The position numbers were made by a program, and so were the translations under genes. From positions 1,782,782 through 1,846,781 of the forward strand of contig SIJG01000005.1 in NCBI GenBank assembly GCA_023374025.1: a stretch of DNA of 64,000 nucleotides. Reading direction: 5' to 3'. The notes below the pieces were generated by a model. That model searched no databases. It saw only the letters and a list, made by a program, of their open reading frames with translations, and was not told the DNA's origin. Positions 10,839-23,500 of the stretch are shown here, piece after piece. The stretch comes from Heterodera schachtii (Eukaryota; Nematoda; Chromadorea; Rhabditida; Heteroderidae). Positions within the stretch are counted from its first letter, which is position 1. Each line of letters begins with the position of its first letter.

Positions 10839-11902
10839 TTATTCATTAACCTCATTAAAATTATTAACACATGTGCGTGCAAAGTTGCTGTTGCAGCATG
10901 CCATGCTTGCATCTTTCGATTGGGTGCAAACAACGTACTGCGAGCCACACGCATTCTTTACAAACCAATAAAACAAATCAGTTACAAATAAGACGTTTAA
11001 TGTATAAATAATAAAAGATATTGGGCTTGGATCTATCTTACATACAGTAAAAAAATTTAAATTTAATCCAAAAATTAATCATCCGAAATAAAAAAGTTAA
11101 TTTATTAACCAGTTTGTATTCTCAGCGGAATATTTTCAAGCATTTTCTTTTTTTTTGTAAGTTTGGAAATTTTTTGTTATTTGTTAAAAATTTAAATCTC
11201 TAAAAAACGCATTGAAAATTTTAAAAAATTTTCATTAAGGACGGAAATGGCGCTTTAAAAGTTCACTAAAAAATTAAGTGCTACCGAAGGCCAACGAGAA
11301 TTTTTCTATGAAAAATCATTTTAAATCAAAAGTTGACAACTTCAACAACATTAATAATTTAGTTTTAAGCAATTTAAAGTTTTTGTATATACTTTATATA
11401 TCTTACAAAAGAGGTTAAAGACATTTTGACATTTTTTAAAGCAACGAAAGAACAAAAAGTCGAAATTTAAAAAAACTGCCACAAAATTAAAAGTGCCAAA
11501 TTCCTAAAGTTTGGTCACCTTTTTGAACTTTAAAAACTGAATTCTTTTCATTACTTCAGCATAAACAAATTAACATGCAAAAGGTCGAAAGGTACGTTCT
11601 TTTACCTGACAATACGCTTTATTAATTGCGAATTCGCCAGCAGCAACGACGGCACCTCCGAAAAAGCCAAAGAAGGCGCCGATTGCCGTTCCAACGCCAG
11701 GAACAGCGGATCCCGCGATTCCTCCTGCGATCGCACTCGCGCCAACTTTTTTGCTCCAGTCACCCCATGTTTCCGCATTGTAATTGTTTGGGTCATAAGC
11801 TAAAAGGACACCATCCCGTTCCAACATCCACGGCAGCGTTGAAGGAACATTGACGAGCAGCACGAGAAGAGGGAAGAGCATGGAGAGGAAACGAATTGGC
11901 AT
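10839..11902 (-). CDS. Small secreted glycine-zipper protein with Cys-rich tail, 2 exons
   Basis: Exon 1 is 11606-11902 (99 codons) and exon 2 is 10839-10955 (38 codons plus TAA), joined in phase 0 (CAG|GTAAAA ... TAAAG|AAT). The 137-residue product starts with a signal peptide (MPIRFLSMLFPLLVLLVNV). A short acidic/aromatic stretch follows, then a Gly/Ala-rich hydrophobic segment at about residues 54-88 with repeated G-x-x-x-G spacing (GGIAGSAVPGVGTAIGAFFG). The tail has six cysteines, including a C-C pair. A TTTGTTAG site 9 bases before the ATG suggests trans-splicing. Glycine-zipper segments usually pack or insert in membranes; the rest is inference. I do not recognise the family. It sits among the cysteine-rich module genes on the same strand and converges with the plus-strand exon at 10588. 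Confidence 0.75.
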
Positions 11903-13127
11903 TGAAATTACCTAACAAAGAAAAAAATAAATAAATTTATATTTTATATTTATTTTTTGGAAATAGAAGCCCAAAATTATTAATGTTGTGTTGAAGTTAT
12001 CTGCTGCTTTACTGATTTAACAGAAAAGTGATCAGTGCTTTTTTGTCCGTTTTTCTCTTCATTTCCCATTATGATTCAGCAAAACAAATTCATCACAAAT
12101 TATCATTTCCAGTGAAAAGTCATAGCCAATTCTTAGTTGAAGCCAACTCATTATCATCCATTGGACAACAAACAGTGAGAATTAATTCAGTTAAAATCAT
12201 ATATGAAATTGTACAGATAATTCAATTTGAAAGGAAAAACTCTAATTTTAACATACAATAAAAAGAATTTGAATGGCTCTCGGAAAATTTAACTCAGAAA
12301 AATGGACACCGAAATTGGACCGCAGGGAAAGTTTGGGACTAAAAAATTATCCACTCAATTAGAAAATCAGAATTAAACGGGTACTCCATATTTTTGGGTC
12401 CATTTAAACCGATATTCGGGTCCAAACGAAGGCAGGGCCCCTGGTACTCGTCTAACCTTACGTTTAAACAGCTGTAAGAACTGAATAATTAGTAGGATTG
12501 ACATGTTTCCACATTAGTTTTATTTTAAAATGGAAAATAACATTTAAAGCGCAGCTTTGGTTCATTTCGTTTAAGATGAAATAATAGCGGAATTTAAAAT
12601 ATATTTGTTTTTTATTTCTAAATTAATATTATTTTGCCCAAACTTCATTCCGCGATCCGCGACTGCGGGAATTTTTGTTTATGAAAAAGCAAGATATTTA
12701 TGGAAAATTGTATAATTTTTCCCAAAATTTCTTTTCGAAATTCACCGCCGAGCCCTAAAAACTTATTTTTTCATAATAAAAAATTGGCTCAAAATCTCAA
12801 AAATTGGTCATTTTTGGTGAAAATCTGTTAACAAATCGCATTCAAGTTTTCGAAAATTTCCCCGGCGGCGCTTATCGGCACCGCCGGACCCACCCACATC
12901 AGTCCCCCAAAAGTTTTTTAGAAAGAGCTCGCCGAGAAAAAACGGTTTGAAAAGCAAAAAAAAAACAAAGTCATATGGTTTGCATGACTGGAACCCCTTC
13001 TCAAATTTCCGCCCCCTCCCCCATTCAGTCCCGTCCCAAATTTTGTATGCATCATGACTTTGGTTAATTTTTTATAAGAAAATTTTAAAAAAAACTTTTA
13101 AAAAATGGTTTAAAAAATTGAAAAATT
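11903..13127. other. Intergenic DNA with decayed repeats
   Basis: There is no supported exon. At 12282 a GGCTCTCGGAAAATT end with GGACACCG words matches the 22118-22713 family. Near 12420-12460 a CAGGGCCC / TCTAACCTTA piece belongs to the CCCGGGTCC-word family. The GC cassette is at 12864-12885 with its usual left companion (CTGTTAACAAATCGCA). Confidence 0.5.
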
Positions 13128-13247
13128 TTGATAAATGCGCGATCCGCGACCACGGCAATTTGAATCCGCGATGCGCGATACGCGACTGCGGAATTTTTTT
13201 TGCGCGATCCGCGACCGCGGGATTTTTCGGTCAGCGCTCCACCCCTG
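13128..13247. mobile_element. Right end of a CGCGATCC-word element
   Basis: Dense GCGCGATCCGCGAC words end in GCGCTCCACCCCTG, the terminus seen intact at 6711-6904. The left half may be as far off as about 12640 (CCGCGATCCGCGACTGCG); the middle is decayed. Confidence 0.55.
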
Positions 13248-13299
13248 TTAGGGAATGAAAGAGTTGCATAATAATATAATAAAGCAAAGATCAGATAAA

Positions 13300-14270
13300 G
13301 AATTATTAGAGAGATCGGTATTTTGAAAAAAGCATGGACCTGGACTGAGTTCCATGTTAGACCTGGACCGAAAATCCAGGTCCATGAAAAATCCAGGCTC
13401 CTCAAGGCCTGAATCCAGGCTTGGACCTGGATTTTTGAAATTGGTTTTTAAAAGCAAAGAATTTACAAAAAGCTGAAAAATTTTTCAAAAATTTAATTTT
13501 TGAAATTTTCTTATAAAAAATTTCTGCTTTTTTTTTCTATGTTTATAAGTGAAGAGTTCATTTATTGATGCCTAAAGTGAACAAAAGCCAAAATTTAACG
13601 CTTTATACGGTTTTTTTTTTTTTTTTACCAATTTTGGAGTTTAAATACATCTGAGAATTTAAATTTTTGTCAAACCGGAAACCGGTTCGTTTTTTTAATT
13701 TGTCGAATTTTGATAAATAACATAAAAAAGTGTTGACATTTGCGGTCAGGACAATTGCGGCCTGCTGAAAATCGGACATTTGCGGCCGGACAAATGCGGT
13801 CGGACTTTTGCGCCCCATTTATTAAGGGCCATTTTCGGACATTTGCTGCCAATGGAATGAAAAAAAATTACATTTTATGTTTAATTATAGTAAATAATTT
13901 AATAATTAACAAATTATTCTTGAACAATTTCAATATAATTGAATTCCTTCAATCGGCACCGCAGAAAAAAAAATTAAAATTAAACTCCCTCTTTACAGAT
14001 TTTCAATCAAAAAGGTCAATTTTTCGGCTCCCGGAAAATGCGTCAGTGGAAAATGCGTGAGTGAATCTATAAAAACAAGTTCGTTGGGTTTTGGAGGTCG
14101 CTGATCCGTGATCACTAATTGAACATTCATTTTGGCCTATTACGAATCCCGGACCCGAATTCGAACAAAAAAAGTCGAAAGTCCAAATTTTCGAATTTAG
14201 CATTTTTAGTTCAAAAACAGCATAAATCATCCATATTGAAGGATTAGTGGCTTTCAGTTAATTTCCGTGC
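13300..14270. repeat. Stacked fragments of word-repeat families
   Basis: From 13325 to 13440 are AATCCAGGTCCA words. A matching right terminus (CAAGCATCCCTA) is at 15222-15247, so later insertions probably split that element. From 13735 to 13860 ACATTTGCGGTCGGA words recur. At 14024 GGCTCCCGGAAAATGCGTC pairs with GACGCATTTTCAG at 15130. At 14140-14200 CCGGACCCGAATTCGAAC pairs inverted with GTTCGAATTGAGGTC near 15010. Confidence 0.5.
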
Positions 14271-14278
14271 ATTTAAAC

Positions 14279-14952
14279 CAGAGATGCGATATCTGAGGAT
14301 TTTTCCTCATTTTGTGGTCTTTTAGAGGGTCAAAGAGGAATTTTTTGAAACTGAGGATTTGCGGATTTTTGTGGTCTTTTGAGAAATTTGAGGATTTTTG
14401 TGGTCTTTTGATAAAAAAAAGTGACAAAAACGCATGATTTTTTGAAAAATTAGGTATATTTGGCAAAATGTTCGAACTTTTTCTTCAAATCTTTAAACAT
14501 TTTTTCGAAAAATCCTCATTTTGTAATTAATTTTAATTAATTTCCTTTAGATAATTTGTACCAAAAAGTTTTTTGGAAAAACCGCGCCACAAAAAAATGC
14601 AATTTAAAAGCAAAAATTTATGAGATTGTCAATTTATTAAAACAATAGAAATCGAATTTTTTAATTTTTTTGGTGGTTTAAATGAGATCGTTATAGATTT
14701 TTACCAAAATTACCAATTTTGCGATTTGTTGGCCAATTTATTAAGAAAAAATAGGTCCGGCGACGCTGATAGGCGCCGTGATTGTTTCAAACGAAAAATA
14801 TGACAGTTAACTGATTTTGTTCGCATTTTATGATGTTTTAAAAAATGAGGATTTTTCATGCCAAATGAGGATTTTTTGTGGTATTTTAGTGGCAAATGAG
14901 GATTTTTTACGGCTGAAATGAGGATTTTCAAAATTTTGAGATCGCATCTCTG
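14279..14952. mobile_element. hAT-like MITE, 674 bp, perfect 8-bp TSD, GAGGATT-word
   Basis: Termini are CAGAGATGCGATATCTGAGG and GAGATCGCATCTCTG. The flanking duplication is ATTTAAAC (14271-14278 and 14953-14960). GAGGATTTTTGTGGT words recur inside both ends. A diverged GC cassette is at about 14759-14779. It is nested in an older inverted pair (see 13300-14270). Confidence 0.92.
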
Positions 14953-15324
14953 ATTTAAACCGATTTTGAACAAGAAATGCTAATTTTGAAATTTGGACTT
15001 TCGAATTTTTGTTCGAATTGAGGTCTGGGGTAAGCAATTCAGAACGGTATACTTATAGAATTTTATTTTTAAATGCATACTTAATGCTACAGTACTTTAT
15101 TTAAAAACATTTGTGTCACCGACGCATTTTACACTGACGCATTTTCAGTTCACGAATTTTTCGCCATAGAAACTGAAAAGAATAAATTCTATTTTTTATG
15201 CCTGGACCACCTGGATTTCAAGATTGACCTGGATATTCCTCAAGCATCCCTACTGCAATTTTTTGCCAAATAATTTGCTATGATAAAATTTTCCAATAAC
15301 TGTTCGCAGTTAATGCGTATTTAT

Positions 15325-16170
15325 TAGGTTACACAGGTCCGGGTCCCAGACCCGGATACCCGGTTTTTTACTACCCGGACACGGAACCGCTTTTTTGAAA
15401 ATCCAATACCCGTACCCGACCCGGTAGGTCCGGGTCCAACCGGGTCAAAAAGAGTACACTGGTAAGAATGGGGGTCTTGGTCAAATCGTTGAGCAAAGTT
15501 GGAGGAAAGAAATTTTTTTATTAAATTTAGGTAATTAATATTTATTTTAAAAGCCGCTCCATCAATTCTCCTGTGGCTTAGTGGTTAATTTCTTGGATTA
15601 TTCCTTCTTTCTAATGTTCAATTCTTTCTCATAAAGATTTCTTTTAAATACATATTTAAAGTTTTTTTGCAAACTGTTAATTTATCATTTCCTAAATCAA
15701 AAATTTTTAAATAAATTTCTTCTTTAATAAATAAATTTATTACTAATGTTTTATTGAAAATTTGCTAAAAATATGGCCAAAATTCCAATTTTTCTTTCTC
15801 ATAAAAAAATTGCATCTACTATCTGCCTTCAAAGAAATGGGGGTCCGCCGATAGGCACCGCCGGTGAAATTTTTTGAACATTTGAGTGCAATTTGTTACG
15901 AAATGTACCCATAAATTTTTAAAATTTTGGTTTGGGGGGGGGGGAATTCCCCCCCTCCTGACTACGGGCCTGGTACCTCTCCTTTGTAAGTAAAAGCTTT
16001 TATTTTAAAGAAAAAATTACTTCATTAGAAAAAAATAATTATTTTTTGGGTTTTTTAATACTCGGTTTTACCGGGTACCCGGACCCGGTTTGAAAACTGG
16101 TACCCGACCCGGTACCGGCTTTTCTATACCCGGCAATACCCGGACCCGGTTTCGTACCCGTGTAACCCTA
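15325..16170. mobile_element. hAT-like MITE, 846 bp, CCCGGGTCC-word
   Basis: The left end is TAGGTTACACAGGTCCGGGT and the right end GTACCCGTGTAACCCTA. Flanks are GTATTTAT and GTAGTTAT (7 of 8 match). ACCCGGACCCGG words are dense at both ends. The interior carries CACTGGTAAGAATGGGGGTC, shared with copies at 21181 and 50030. A decayed GC cassette is at about 15843-15862. Confidence 0.82.
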
Positions 16171-16870
16171 GTAGTTATTAAAACGGAAAAACATAAATTC
16201 TATCCCACAATTCAGATGACAAATTCGCCATTTTGACTTCCAAATCTATTTTTATATTTTAATTAGAACTCAATTATCAGAGCACAATTAAAGAGTTTGG
16301 AAATAATTATATAATTGAATCACATTGAAGAAGGAAGAGTTGGTTGGGAAACAACATTTACTTCGCTTTATGCAACTTTTTGTTCCATCTTACAGATGTT
16401 TTTAAAATTGACAAAAGTAATTAAATGAAACCGTAATAAGATTTATTCATTTGACGCTTTAATTGTAATACATTATTATCATTAAGGGCAGAAAATTTTT
16501 TAAATTAAGTAAAATTAGAAAAAGTATTAATTTCTGCTTAATTTCAGAATTAAAATAAAGAACAGGGGGTGCGCAAGGTTCTGAGTTTGCAGAACTATCA
16601 GGAGAATCAAGCCCAACAAAAGACGGATACTGAAAATCCAAAAAATTTCGACAATTAAACTTTTTTTTTCTCAAAAACGTAAAACCGGGGAACGCTTATC
16701 ACCGCACGGAGATAAAATTCCTGAAGAAAAATTTTTTTTATAAATATTAATAGAAAAGTACCAAAAAAACTTCTTCTCACCCGTGCGCACCCCTGAAAGA
16801 GAGCGTCAAATAAAGGAAAAACGAAGGAATACACATTAAAATTATTTTGTTTATTTTCCCCAAAAAATGC

Positions 16871-16939
16871 TTATGCTGTCAGTTTCGGCATTGGCACTTC
16901 ATCAGCTTCAAACCGGAAAACGGTGGGCAACGAGCAGCA
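16871..16939 (-). CDS. Possible terminal exon (C-C-S start), orphan
   Basis: After a TTTTTAAG acceptor, 22 codons begin C-C-S-L-P-T and end M-P-K-L-T-A-TAA. AATAAA follows about 18 bases after the stop. It lies downstream of the gene ending at 17512 and could be an alternative last exon or part of another small gene. No upstream exon was matched by phase. Confidence 0.28.
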   Translation of the reverse strand, partial: CCSLPTVFRFEADEVPMPKLTA

Positions 16940-17511
16940 CTTAAAAACAAACAAGTAATTAAGCATATGCTTGTTAGAAATGATAATGTTTAATGATGCC
17001 TCATCATAATAATTAGATTAAAATTTAAAAAAATAGTTGATTAACCGAAAATAGTTCAGTGCCACAGTATGTATTGTGCTAATTATAATATCTTGTCACC
17101 GTGGTGCGACTTTTGGGAATTTGCAACTTGGGGACTCGACTTTTGGGGATTTTTATAAAACAAATTTTATGTCGAAAATCATTTTGAATGAACTTCGACT
17201 ATTAATTATTTATATAATTCCAACAATCATTTTGTTTGAAGTGACTCTTGAGCCCATTCAGTTGTAAACTTATGCTCAAAAGCGGATTGCATTAAATTTG
17301 ATTGTTTGCCCTATTCGGACTTCGCCAACATCTCAGCTTCTTACGATAAAATGAAAAAATAAATTATAAAAATGCTTAAAATCAATCAAGTAAATTTAGC
17401 ATTAGTGATATAATTTATGGTCTAATTTTCATTTATTAATATTATCCATTAACTGATTTTACGTAATTAGCCAGCAATGGTGGCCTCCTATGCTCACCAA
17501 TGGTCGGCTCT

Positions 17512-20500
17512 TCAATTGGCAATGTTGGCCATTGCCGTGGTGGTGGTCACTGACTTCTCAAACAAGTGATGGAGCATCATTCGTTCGTTGGCGAAATTGC
17601 CACCACGATCGCCAAAACGGCACTCGCAAGACAAATCGGTGTTGCTAAGATTACTCTTGACAATTTGTTCAATTTCGGTGCAACTGGCGGCATCGTCGCC
17701 TTTGGAGCATCCCCAAAGCACAGCAAAAAATTGGCCATCAGCTAAAGGAAAAAAGTATGTAATTTGCAGCAGAACTAATTTTGTATCTGATGTAAAATGC
17801 TTCAAAAAAATATATAGCAAGGAAAAACTATATTTATTTAGCTGTTAAAATGTTTTTTGAAAATTAATGCAGGTGTGCGATCGAAAATTTTTCAAAATTA
17901 GAACATCGGGCTCAAAAAATCAGATTTTGTGGTCAAAAATCAGAACATTTTGCAAAATTGCTTCAAATCAGTTATTTTTACAATTATTTAATCAAAAATG
18001 TATTAAAAATTATATTTTTCGTCTCCGATTATCATTTTTAAAAATTTTGGTGAGGAAATTAGCAAACCGAAAATTTCAGTGCACTCGGGATGAAAAAATC
18101 AGATTTAAAGAATTTTGCGGCGCATTTTTCCAAAACCTTGCGTTTAAAAACATTTTTTTTTGCCGCAGATTTTTTCAAAAAACTTTGCCAAATTTTGCCA
18201 CAAATCTTATATTTTCTTGAAAAAAAGTGACATTATGCCACAACAAAAACATGAGTTTATTTAAGAAATCAGAATAAATTTTGGTCGCTACTAGAGACCG
18301 GAAATTTCAAATTTGCGGATCCCGCTGCGGGATTGGAATCCAAAATTTTTTGCGGGATGGGATCCCGCGGGATTAATCCCGCAAACCCCGCATTTAAAAT
18401 TTGCGGGATCCCGCGCGGGATTGCAGGATTTTGGAAATTTTGAAAAAAATTCAATTGAATTTCAAAAAATTTCCAAAAAAGTAAAAATACCTGACATTTA
18501 GGAAAATAAATTTTTAGGAGCTGACGGGATGCATTAAAAGGGGCGACCAAGATTTTTCGAATGGGTCAGACGGTAAAAAGAGGTCGGGAATCAAATCTGT
18601 TAATGGTCCATAAATTTGACTATTTTTGCTTTTCAAAACCGATTTTTTCCGTCGCAATTTTTTCAAAAAAACTAGAAACAAAGGGGTCAGGTGGTGCCGA
18701 TAGGCCCCGCCGGGAAATTTTTTCAAATTCTAGATGAAATTTGAGATGAAAAAATGGATTTAATTTGATTGAATTTATATAAATTTATTAAAAATTTTGG
18801 CATTCAGTCCTTTAAAATTTTCAAAAAATCAATGAAATCCCGCAGAATCCCGCACAAAAAGTCAAATCTGCGGATCCCGCTGCGGGATTGGAACTCAAAA
18901 TTCTTTGCGGGACGGGATCCCGGGGGATTAATCCCGCAAATCCCGCATTTTCCAAAAAATGCGGGATTGCGGACTGGGATCCCGCAAAATCCCGCGCGTG
19001 ATCCCGTCCCGCGCCGGTCTCTACTCGCTACCCCAAAATCAGAACATTTCTGACAAATCAGAACATTTTTATTTTATCAGATTTGGACCCTCCAAATTAG
19101 AATGTTAGGGAACAAAAATTGGACCTTTTATTTACATAATAAGAAATTTATTATGAAAATTCCAAAATAAAATGTATTTTTGGATTTTTTTTTACATACT
19201 TTTTGTACATATTTTTCATTTTTTCTTATATAATATTTACAACCTAATTAATTAATAGTTGATTTGTCGTTAACTTTTCTCTGTGTTTGGGTACTCATAT
19301 TAATAAGAAAATCATAATTGCTTTTTGCCGTGCTATTTTCAAAAAATAATTTTCAATAAAAAAAAGATTTTTGAAAAAACCAAAAAATAGCTGCGTTTTT
19401 TGTCCGTACTCTTTCTGGTGATGTTTGCCGCAAAGCAATAATGTTCCCCTTCATTGCAAACTGTTGGGAAGGCAACGCCAAGCTTGTTTTCATCGATCAG
19501 TCCAAACTTGCACTGTACGGCTTAAAATAATTAAAACATTATCTTTAAATATTTTTGTCAATTTAAGAGAAACTTTTCTTTTCTAATCTAAACATTTTTC
19601 GATTTATTGGAAAAAATAAAATGAAAAAAGCCTAATTTTATGTATTATATATTTTTTTAAAAGGCCCAAAAATATATTTATTTATTTATGGATAGGGCGG
19701 AAAGTTGGTATCATTCGATAGCCAGTGCGCGTTTCTTAAATCCGCAAAGGGTAGGAAAACAAAAAATTTAAGACATATAAATTCGAATCTTGGCTCAAAT
19801 TCAACTACATTAATAATTCTTGGTATAATTCAATAGCTCTAGATGTTTTTTTTATTAGAATATTAATTTAGAATTTTTTTATAAAAATCAAAAGGTTATG
19901 GTCACAAAATTTAAAAAAATCTTAAGTCAGAATTTTTTGGTCATAACTTTTTGAAACTAAATGAAATTTTTTGAAATTTTAAAGATAAATAGAGGACTTA
20001 AAATTATAAAAAGAAAATTTAATCTAAATGCTTCTAAAAAAGGTTAAACAATTCTCTATTTATTTTTAAAATTTCAAAAAATTTTATTGTTTCAAAAAAA
20101 TTCTGGGAAAAATTCTGACTCAAGACAGAAATTTTGTGACCATAACTTTTTTAATATTTTTGTAAAAAAATTTTCAAAATTTATATTCTGATAGATAGCG
20201 GGCCAGGGCATTTTCGCGTGAGTGCCTGTTTAGGACTGAAATTGGTCGGGTATGTGCCGAACATTCATTTTTCGAATCCCGAACCCGAACTCGAACAATT
20301 TTCTTAACTTTTTTTTGTTTTTTCTTTCTTGCGGCTGGTCACCTTCTATAATAATTTGTCAGTTTGTTCGAATGTGCGTCAAACGGGAAAAATAAATGAA
20401 ATTTTATAAAAATTCATTACATTTGGGGGAAGTGATTGTTATTGATGAATACTCCATTCCTGCGGGTGGAACAGAGGCAAGATCAAAACAAATTTTGGCA

Positions 20501-23500
20501 AAATATAATAGAGTAATGAATAGGGATGCTATTTTTTCTGCCTTTTTACGTGCCTATTTCGCGATTTTTGTGCCTAAATCGCATCCCTAGTAATGAATTC
20601 TCTAATATGCAACCACGCGAAAACGGCCATTTTTTTCCTGGCTTCTCCATTCTCTAAATAGCAGGAAAAACACTTTATTTTTTGTGTTTGCGAACAAAAG
20701 TTGGGACTTTATTTACATATTTTTACATATTTCGGGGTTTTTATACATTTTTAGATATTTCGGATTTCTTATATATTTAGTATATATTTGGACTTTTTTT
20801 CTTATATATTTTCATTTTTTTACATTTTGAGGATTTTTACGAAAATTTTTGGAAATATTAAAAAAAAATTCAAAATTTCGGCAAATTTTTTTAAAAATAT
20901 TTTAAGAAATTTTAAAAATTTATAGTAAAAAAATACACACGAAAAATGCCAAAAAAGTAATTTTAAAATATTAAATGTGCTTCTAAGAATATTTAAGTAA
21001 TTTTTATGACATTTTGTGCCTATTTCAATTTACGAGGATTTTTTTTTCAAAAAATAACCATTTATAAAAAATTTTATTTACATATTTGGGGTTTTTTGTA
21101 CATATTTTGGGATTTTTCTTACATATTTATGTACATATTTGGACCACTTTTTGTACATATTTTTGGCAGCCCTAATAATAAAATAGACTGGTAAGAATGG
21201 GGGTCAGGGTCAATGTTGACAGAAGTTGGAGAAATATAATTTTTAAAAATTTTAATTAATATTTATTTTATAATTCAATCCTTCCTCATTGCAAACACTT
21301 AAAAAATTTTTTTAAAGAATTTATTGAAAATTTGTTATTTTATCATTACGTAAAGAAAGCTCCAAATTTTTTAATAACTACCTATTCTTATTTTAATAGA
21401 ATTTTAAAAAATTAAAAATTTAGAGAATTTACCATATATTTCTTGAAAATTTTAACTTTTTTGGTACAAATTCTGAAACATATTAACAAAATCACAAAAT
21501 TTGCTCATTTTTTGATGCTAAGGGTGCGAGTATGTCAAAAAAATCAAGCACATCCAAACAATTCCTGTTTTTCCTTATCCTTTGACTGCGTAAAGCATCA
21601 AAAGGCCAAGGGCTGCCTTTGAATTTTTCACCCTTCTTTTTTATGTTTTGCCTTAATGGATATAAAATTCATCCCAATTTATGAATATTTTAAAAATAGC
21701 TGTGGTAAAAATTAGCTAGGATGGCGAAAAAAGTGCAAAAAATTAATCTATAAATGCTGAGGGAGCAAATGCGGGAGGCGCAAAAATGGAGGCGCAAATG
21801 TGGCAGTTCCGTTTGGATTTTATATGAATTTCCAATCCCGCTTTTAACGGGTACCCGGAGCCGGTTTGAAAACTGGTACCCGACCCGGTACCCGGCTTTT
21901 CTGGACCCGGCAATACCCGGACCAGCTTTTTGCCAAAAACCCTGACCCGTCTAACCCTAATAGATAACACCTAGAGCTATTAAATTATACCATATAATAT
22001 TAATTTGGTTGATTTTGAGCCAAGTTATCAATTTATATGTAGGACATTTTTTATTTTCCTACCCCTTGGTGGATTTAAGAAACGATCTATCACCCCCTAA
22101 GTGTCCTCTATTCTATTGGCTCCCGGAAAATTGGACACCAGAAAATTGGACACCGAAAATTGGACACTAGAAAATTGGACACTATTTCATATAAATGAAT
22201 TATTAATTAAAAATAAATAAAACCAAAATTTTGGTTAGGCTAAAAGATTTTTATTTTAATATGAACATTTAATTTATAAGCTTGATAAATGGAGGTAAAT
22301 ATTGTTATCATTATTTTTTTTAACACCAGCAAAATAAAACCATCATATCATTCATAACGAAAAAAAAGTTTTGTTTTAGATAGGGTCCCATTTTTCGTTG
22401 ACTTGACTACTTGACCAATGATTGCCCATTTTTGTGCAATTTTTTGGCACCTTGGCCAATAATCGTGCATGCTGAAACTGATACACTATAAGTGTCACAA
22501 TTCATTAATCAATTTACCCTAGAAAAATTTATTTTTTACTTAATTCCTGGGTTTATTTTTTTTAAAATAGGAATTTGGTGTCCAGTTTTCCTGTGTCCAA
22601 TTTTCCTTTGGTGTCCAAAATTCCGGCAATGTCCATTTTTCCGCTTGGTGTCCAATTTTCCGGTGTCCAATTTTCTGGTGTCCAATTTTCCAGTGTCCAA
22701 TTTACCGGTCCCCATTCTATTAGTCTGCAAAATTTTGAAATATTATGGCCAAAAATGTATAGAAAACCAGTTTTTTGAAATTTTCTGTGCTGTAACTTTT
22801 TTGAACTTGGGTTTTCAAAACATTTCTGGCCATAACTTTTTTTTTAACCTTAACGAATTTTTTTCGTAATCTTGCTGACTAATAGAGGACACTTATTGAT
22901 ATCGAAAGATACCAACAATGTTGATTGGATTTGGTTGAGAAAGAAAAAAGGCAGGGCAAAAAACATGGCTGGGGCCCAAACGTGCGGGGCCCAACAGAGG
23001 TTAACCAATCAGAGATAAAAAAGAAACAAGGCGGGACTGGTAATGCCATGGGAAACCCCGGACTATGGCATTGTTTATCAGGTCACTAATCCTCCTATCG
23101 ATTAACGACTCTTTGGCATTAAAGCGATAAATTAAAAAATGAATTAATTTTAAATAAACGGAACATTACGAACATATTCTACCTTTCTCACTCAGAGGAA
23201 CCGGCGGAGGCGTTGAAACAATCAAAAACTGCTCATTGCCATGGTCAATTCCCTCCTCACCGTATTGGCATTTGCACAACAAACCATTCTTTTCATAAGT
23301 TTCGGCACACTTTTCGGCATTTTGTTCATCAGCACAAAGCCACAAAATGGATGTGAGATTTGATTTCTTGTCTTAACACTTAATGCCATTTAAGCATAAG
23401 AAAAATGACTTATTTCCATTTTCAAAACAAATCCCCCATGAGGAAAGATTTGCTAAAAATTTGGGCAATTTTCGGAAAAAAATGCGTTTTTTTGTTGTTG

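Noticed and set aside
16459..16674. Minus-strand frame after a GGATTTTCAG acceptor with a leucine-rich alternative frame
   Set aside because: The hydrophobic frame has no ATG and the other frame has no downstream donor or family match; adjacent GGGGTGCGCA words suggest repeat DNA.
22492..22869. Frame with repeated P-V-S-N-F and its complement with K-L-D-T-G repeats
   Set aside because: The repeats are the ATTGGACAC word of the mobile element 22118-22713 read in frame.
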